From: Simplicispira psychrophila DSM 11588
GTDB taxonomy: Bacteria; Pseudomonadota; Gammaproteobacteria; Burkholderiales; Burkholderiaceae_C
Direction of reading: 5' to 3'
DNA: 36,276 bases
NCBI RefSeq assembly: GCF_000688255.1
Contig: NZ_JHYS01000023.1
Location: forward strand, 1-36,276
The notes under the pieces are model-generated. The model ran no database searches. It was not told the DNA's origin and worked only from the letters and a program-made list of their open reading frames with translations. Shown here one piece after another: positions 33,470 through 36,276 of the stretch (position 1 is the first letter of the stretch; each line of letters begins with the position of its first letter). The position numbers and the translations under genes were made by a program.

Positions 33470-34335
33470 GCTTCATTCAATTTGCCCGCGCTCACGGCAT
33501 CGACATTGACCCGGCCAAGCTGTACCCCGGCCAGAAGATTAAGCGCTGCGGCACCACCGAGAAACCCCGCTCAGGCGCTGGCGCGTACTTTTGGGACGGA
33601 GAACGCGGCTGGGTGTTTGATTGGTCAGGTGAAGCGCGCGTTCACTGGTTCAACGACCCGAGCGTCAACGCATGGACAGAAGCGGAGAAGGCCGCATGGC
33701 GTGCCAAGCGTCAGGCCGCCAGCTTCGACCAGGAGGAAAGCTACCGCCGCGCCGCCGTTCGCGCCCACGAGCTGCTGGCCAGCGCCAGCCCCGGTCAGCA
33801 CAGCTATCTGCACAGCAAAGGCTTCGCCGAGGCCGAGGGCTTCATTGCCGCCGATGGTGCGCTGCTGATACCGATGCGCGCCGCCCAAGGCAATGCGCTG
33901 CAAGGCGTGCAGGTCATCCGCTGGCTGGAGTACGAGCGCCGCCACGAAAAGAAGATGCAACCGGGCATGAAGGCCAAGGCCGCAGTGTTTCGCATGGGCG
34001 CACCGGCAGCGGCTGAAACCTGCCTGGTGGAGGGCTACGCCGACGGCCTCACGGTGCAGGCCGCGCTGCGCAGTATCGGCATCCATGCGGCTGTAGTCGT
34101 CTGCTTCAGCGCCCACAACATCGCCACCGTGGCCCCGCTGCTGACGGGCCGGCGCTGGGTGTTTGCCGACAACGACAAGTCGGGCACCGGCCAGCAAGTG
34201 GCCCAGCAGACCGGACTGCCGTGGTGCATGAGCGACACCGAAGGCGAAGACCCGAACGACCTGCACCAGCGTGCTGGCCTGCTGGCCGTGTGCCAAAAGA
34301 TTATGAATGTGCGCCGCGCTGGCGCTGGGAGCTGA
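33466..34335 (+). CDS. Toprim-domain DNA primase
   Basis: A 289-residue primase related to the plasmid/phage primases with a DUF7146-like front part. The front part (about 1-110) has YPGQKIKRCGTTEKPRSGAGAYFWDGERGWVFDWSG, without a CHC2-type zinc finger, and the Toprim core has TCLVEGYADGLTVQAAL (Glu 189) and WVFADNDKSGTGQQVA (D-x-D at 235-237). GEDPNDLH follows, as in other Toprim primases. It is shorter than P4 alpha and lacks a helicase domain; the helicase is the separate upstream gene. The ATGA start at 33466 is preferred over earlier starts inside the helicase gene. Confidence 0.88.
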   Translation: MSFIQFARAHGIDIDPAKLYPGQKIKRCGTTEKPRSGAGAYFWDGERGWVFDWSGEARVHWFNDPSVNAWTEAEKAAWRAKRQAASFDQEESYRRAAVRAHELLASASPGQHSYLHSKGFAEAEGFIAADGALLIPMRAAQGNALQGVQVIRWLEYERRHEKKMQPGMKAKAAVFRMGAPAAAETCLVEGYADGLTVQAALRSIGIHAAVVVCFSAHNIATVAPLLTGRRWVFADNDKSGTGQQVAQQTGLPWCMSDTEGEDPNDLHQRAGLLAVCQKIMNVRRAGAGS

Positions 34336-34337
34336 CC

Positions 34338-35246
34338 ATGGGCCGCAACAAGAAGTGGAAGAACGCCGGGGACAGCCGCGACGCTGGGGGATTCATTGCC
34401 CTACCGTGGGCGGTGCTGGATTCGGCAGCGTATCAAGCGCTTGGACACCCAGCCAAGGCGCTGCTGCTGGAGTTCGCCCGCCAGTACGTGCGCGACAACA
34501 ACGGGCGACTGCTGGCCTCTATGGCCTACCTCAAGGGCAGGGGATGGAGCAGCAACTCCCTGCTGACCCGGACAAAGAAGGAGCTGATTGATGCCGGCTT
34601 CATTCACGAAACCGCCAAGGGCCAGCGCCCCAGCAAGGCCAGTTGGTACGCCGTCACATGGGCAGCGCTAGACCGCATCCCCGGCTACGACACCGGAGCC
34701 GCCGAAACCTTCCAGCGTGGCGCATACCGAGCCAACGCACCTTTGACCATCACCTCCCGCCCAACCAACAAGGCCAAGACCATGACAAAAACACCCTCAA
34801 ATCATGATACGAATGGTTACGGGCTTACACCTCCTCAAGGTGCGCTAAGTGCCCCTACAGCACCTCCTCAAGGTGTAGAGAGTATGCCCACTGCACCTCC
34901 TCAAGGTGCTGTAAAGGGGGTTTTTGACCATTCCTCTACACCTCCTCACGGTGACCATCTAGAGAACCATCTCTACTGCACCGGACTGGCCTCTTCTTTG
35001 GAAGTTTTTGAAAACGAAAAAATGCCAAAAATTGCCGAAGCGTTTTGCGCTGAACCTGCTGACGAGCAAGGCCGCTATCTGCGCTTGCGCCCAAACCCCA
35101 AGGGCTTGTTCACCGGACTTGGCCTTGTTGGCTTGGGTGCTGTTGGGGTGATGGCTGCACTGCCGGCCCGCCGACTGCCGCCGCCGACTGCCATCCAGCG
35201 CCAGCCCAAAGCCGCGCCGTGGCACCAACCCAAAGGTGCGCAATGA
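34338..35246 (+). CDS. winged-helix replication-initiator-like protein with internal iterons
   Basis: A 302-residue protein. The N-terminal part (about 15-115) reads like the winged-helix domain of phage replication proteins: GGFIALPWAVLDSAAYQALGHPAKALLLEF, LKGRGWSSNSLLTRTKKELIDAGFIHETAKGQRPSKASWYAVTWAALD. The middle (about 164-206) has four repeats TPPQGA, APPQGV, APPQGA, TPPHGD, encoded by four 15-bp palindromic iterons. A hydrophobic stretch LFTGLGLVGLGAVGVMAAL (about 257-275) may contact the membrane. It follows the primase gene by two bases. Lambda O is the functional analogy (winged helix, origin inside the gene); I see no clear sequence homology to O. Confidence 0.7.
   Translation: MGRNKKWKNAGDSRDAGGFIALPWAVLDSAAYQALGHPAKALLLEFARQYVRDNNGRLLASMAYLKGRGWSSNSLLTRTKKELIDAGFIHETAKGQRPSKASWYAVTWAALDRIPGYDTGAAETFQRGAYRANAPLTITSRPTNKAKTMTKTPSNHDTNGYGLTPPQGALSAPTAPPQGVESMPTAPPQGAVKGVFDHSSTPPHGDHLENHLYCTGLASSLEVFENEKMPKIAEAFCAEPADEQGRYLRLRPNPKGLFTGLGLVGLGAVGVMAALPARRLPPPTAIQRQPKAAPWHQPKGAQ
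34828..34953. repeat. four 15-bp palindromic iterons inside the initiator gene
   Basis: CACCTCCTCAAGGTG at 34828-34842, 34861-34875 and 34894-34908, and CACCTCCTCACGGTG at 34939-34953. Spacing is 33, 33 and 45 bases, all multiples of three. The arms CACCT and AGGTG pair in each copy (the last has one change). Being near three helical turns apart, bound proteins would face the same side of the DNA. Confidence 0.9.
34828..35036. other. candidate replication origin (iterons plus A+T-rich segment)
   Basis: After the four iterons, the bases 34991-35036 (CTTCTTTGGAAGTTTTTG, AAAACGAAAAAATGCCAAAA and so on) are about two-thirds A+T in a G+C-rich region. Iterons followed by an A+T-rich unwinding element, both within an initiator gene, is the layout of the lambda and lambdoid origins. 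The call is by analogy. Confidence 0.5.
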
Positions 35247-35573
35247 CCAAACCACCCATGTTCAAGCAAGACCCCAACGACCGCGAAGGCGGCTACCTGT
35301 TGTCCATGGCTGGCGTGCTGGCGCTGATGGGAGCCACCGCCTACGAGGCTGACGATGCCGTCACGCCCCAAGGCCGCGCCAATGCCAAGTACGGACTGGC
35401 CCGCATCCTGAGCGCCGCACGCGCCGGGGGCTTCACGCAGGGCGACTTGCTGGACACCTTGTTTTTCAATGGCGAAGTCTCGGAGCGCCTACGCGACATG
35501 GTGCACGCCGCAGTGGACGCAGCCGGCAACAAGGCCATGCTGGAAGTTGTGGCCAGCTTGCAGGAGCGTTGTG

Positions 35574-35581
<8 letters not shown>
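35243..35581 (+). CDS. small protein of unknown function, late in the replication operon
   Basis: A 112-residue protein, MTKPPMFKQDPNDREGGYL to VASLQERCDD. It has a hydrophobic stretch LLSMAGVLALMGATA near residues 19-33 and then a helical domain (ANAKYGLARILSAARAGGFTQGDLLDTLFFNGEVSERLRDMVHAAVDAAGNKAMLEVVASLQ). It starts in the stop codon of the initiator gene (ATGA) and overlaps the next gene by eight bases. The family is not recognised. Confidence 0.65.

Positions 35582-36276
<695 letters not shown>

Noticed and set aside
34828-34953. Four equal repeats as a possible CRISPR array
   Set aside because: Repeats are only 15 bp, spacers are 18 and 30 bp and stay in the reading frame of a gene, and no cas gene is near.

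Overview
The window looks like the chromosome of a betaproteobacterium of the order Burkholderiales, most likely family Comamonadaceae. This rests on high G+C, the family resemblance of the housekeeping proteins (PurL, GlnD, MetY, a second IF-1), and a dispersed 40-bp repeat (CCTCTAGC...AGCTAT[C/T]AAA) of a kind I associate with Comamonadaceae intergenic DNA. No database was searched, so the taxonomy is an inference.

Positions 1-22632 are ordinary chromosome: tRNA-Asn, a DUF454 membrane protein, peptide deformylase, a UspA protein, glnD and map (same strand), purL divergent from map, a DUF808 membrane protein, a 55-residue basic protein, metY, a LysR regulator divergent from a three-gene set (Tat-exported hydrolase, MFS exporter, cyclophilin-fold protein), rlhA, psd, an HPP/CBS membrane protein, an infA paralogue with a long leader, tRNA-Pro and an SSB-like gene. 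The oddest feature here is a full-length copy of the 40-bp repeat lying in frame inside purL.

From 22633 to the window end lies an integrated mobile element. It begins at a 50-nt 3' fragment of tRNA-Thr(CGT), the likely attachment site, followed by a tyrosine integrase, an HI1419/HI1420-type toxin-antitoxin pair and an early block of four genes (small DNA-binding protein, unknown, Rha-type regulator, unknown). A 1.1-kb control region follows. It holds an orphan BrnA-like antitoxin on the minus strand, a perfect 15-bp palindrome, a candidate promoter, and a highly structured leader resembling the c4/CI antisense-RNA immunity switches of P1 and P4. That leader precedes a tightly packed, mostly overlapping plus-strand operon of about 8 kb: two small or membrane proteins, two unknowns, a tandem-ParB-domain protein, a superfamily-2 helicase, a Toprim primase, and a winged-helix candidate replication initiator. 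Inside the initiator gene are four copies of a 15-bp hyphenated palindrome followed by an A+T-rich stretch, which is the layout of the lambda origin inside gene O. The operon is cut at about 35985 by an IS3-family insertion that runs off the window.

My reading is that the island is a P4-like, autonomously replicating satellite or integrative element. Its replication operon would be silenced by an RNA switch, it would carry its origin inside its own initiator gene, and it appears to have been damaged by an IS. The protein families are readable from sequence; the RNA switch, the origin and the BrnA role are inferences from sequence pattern.
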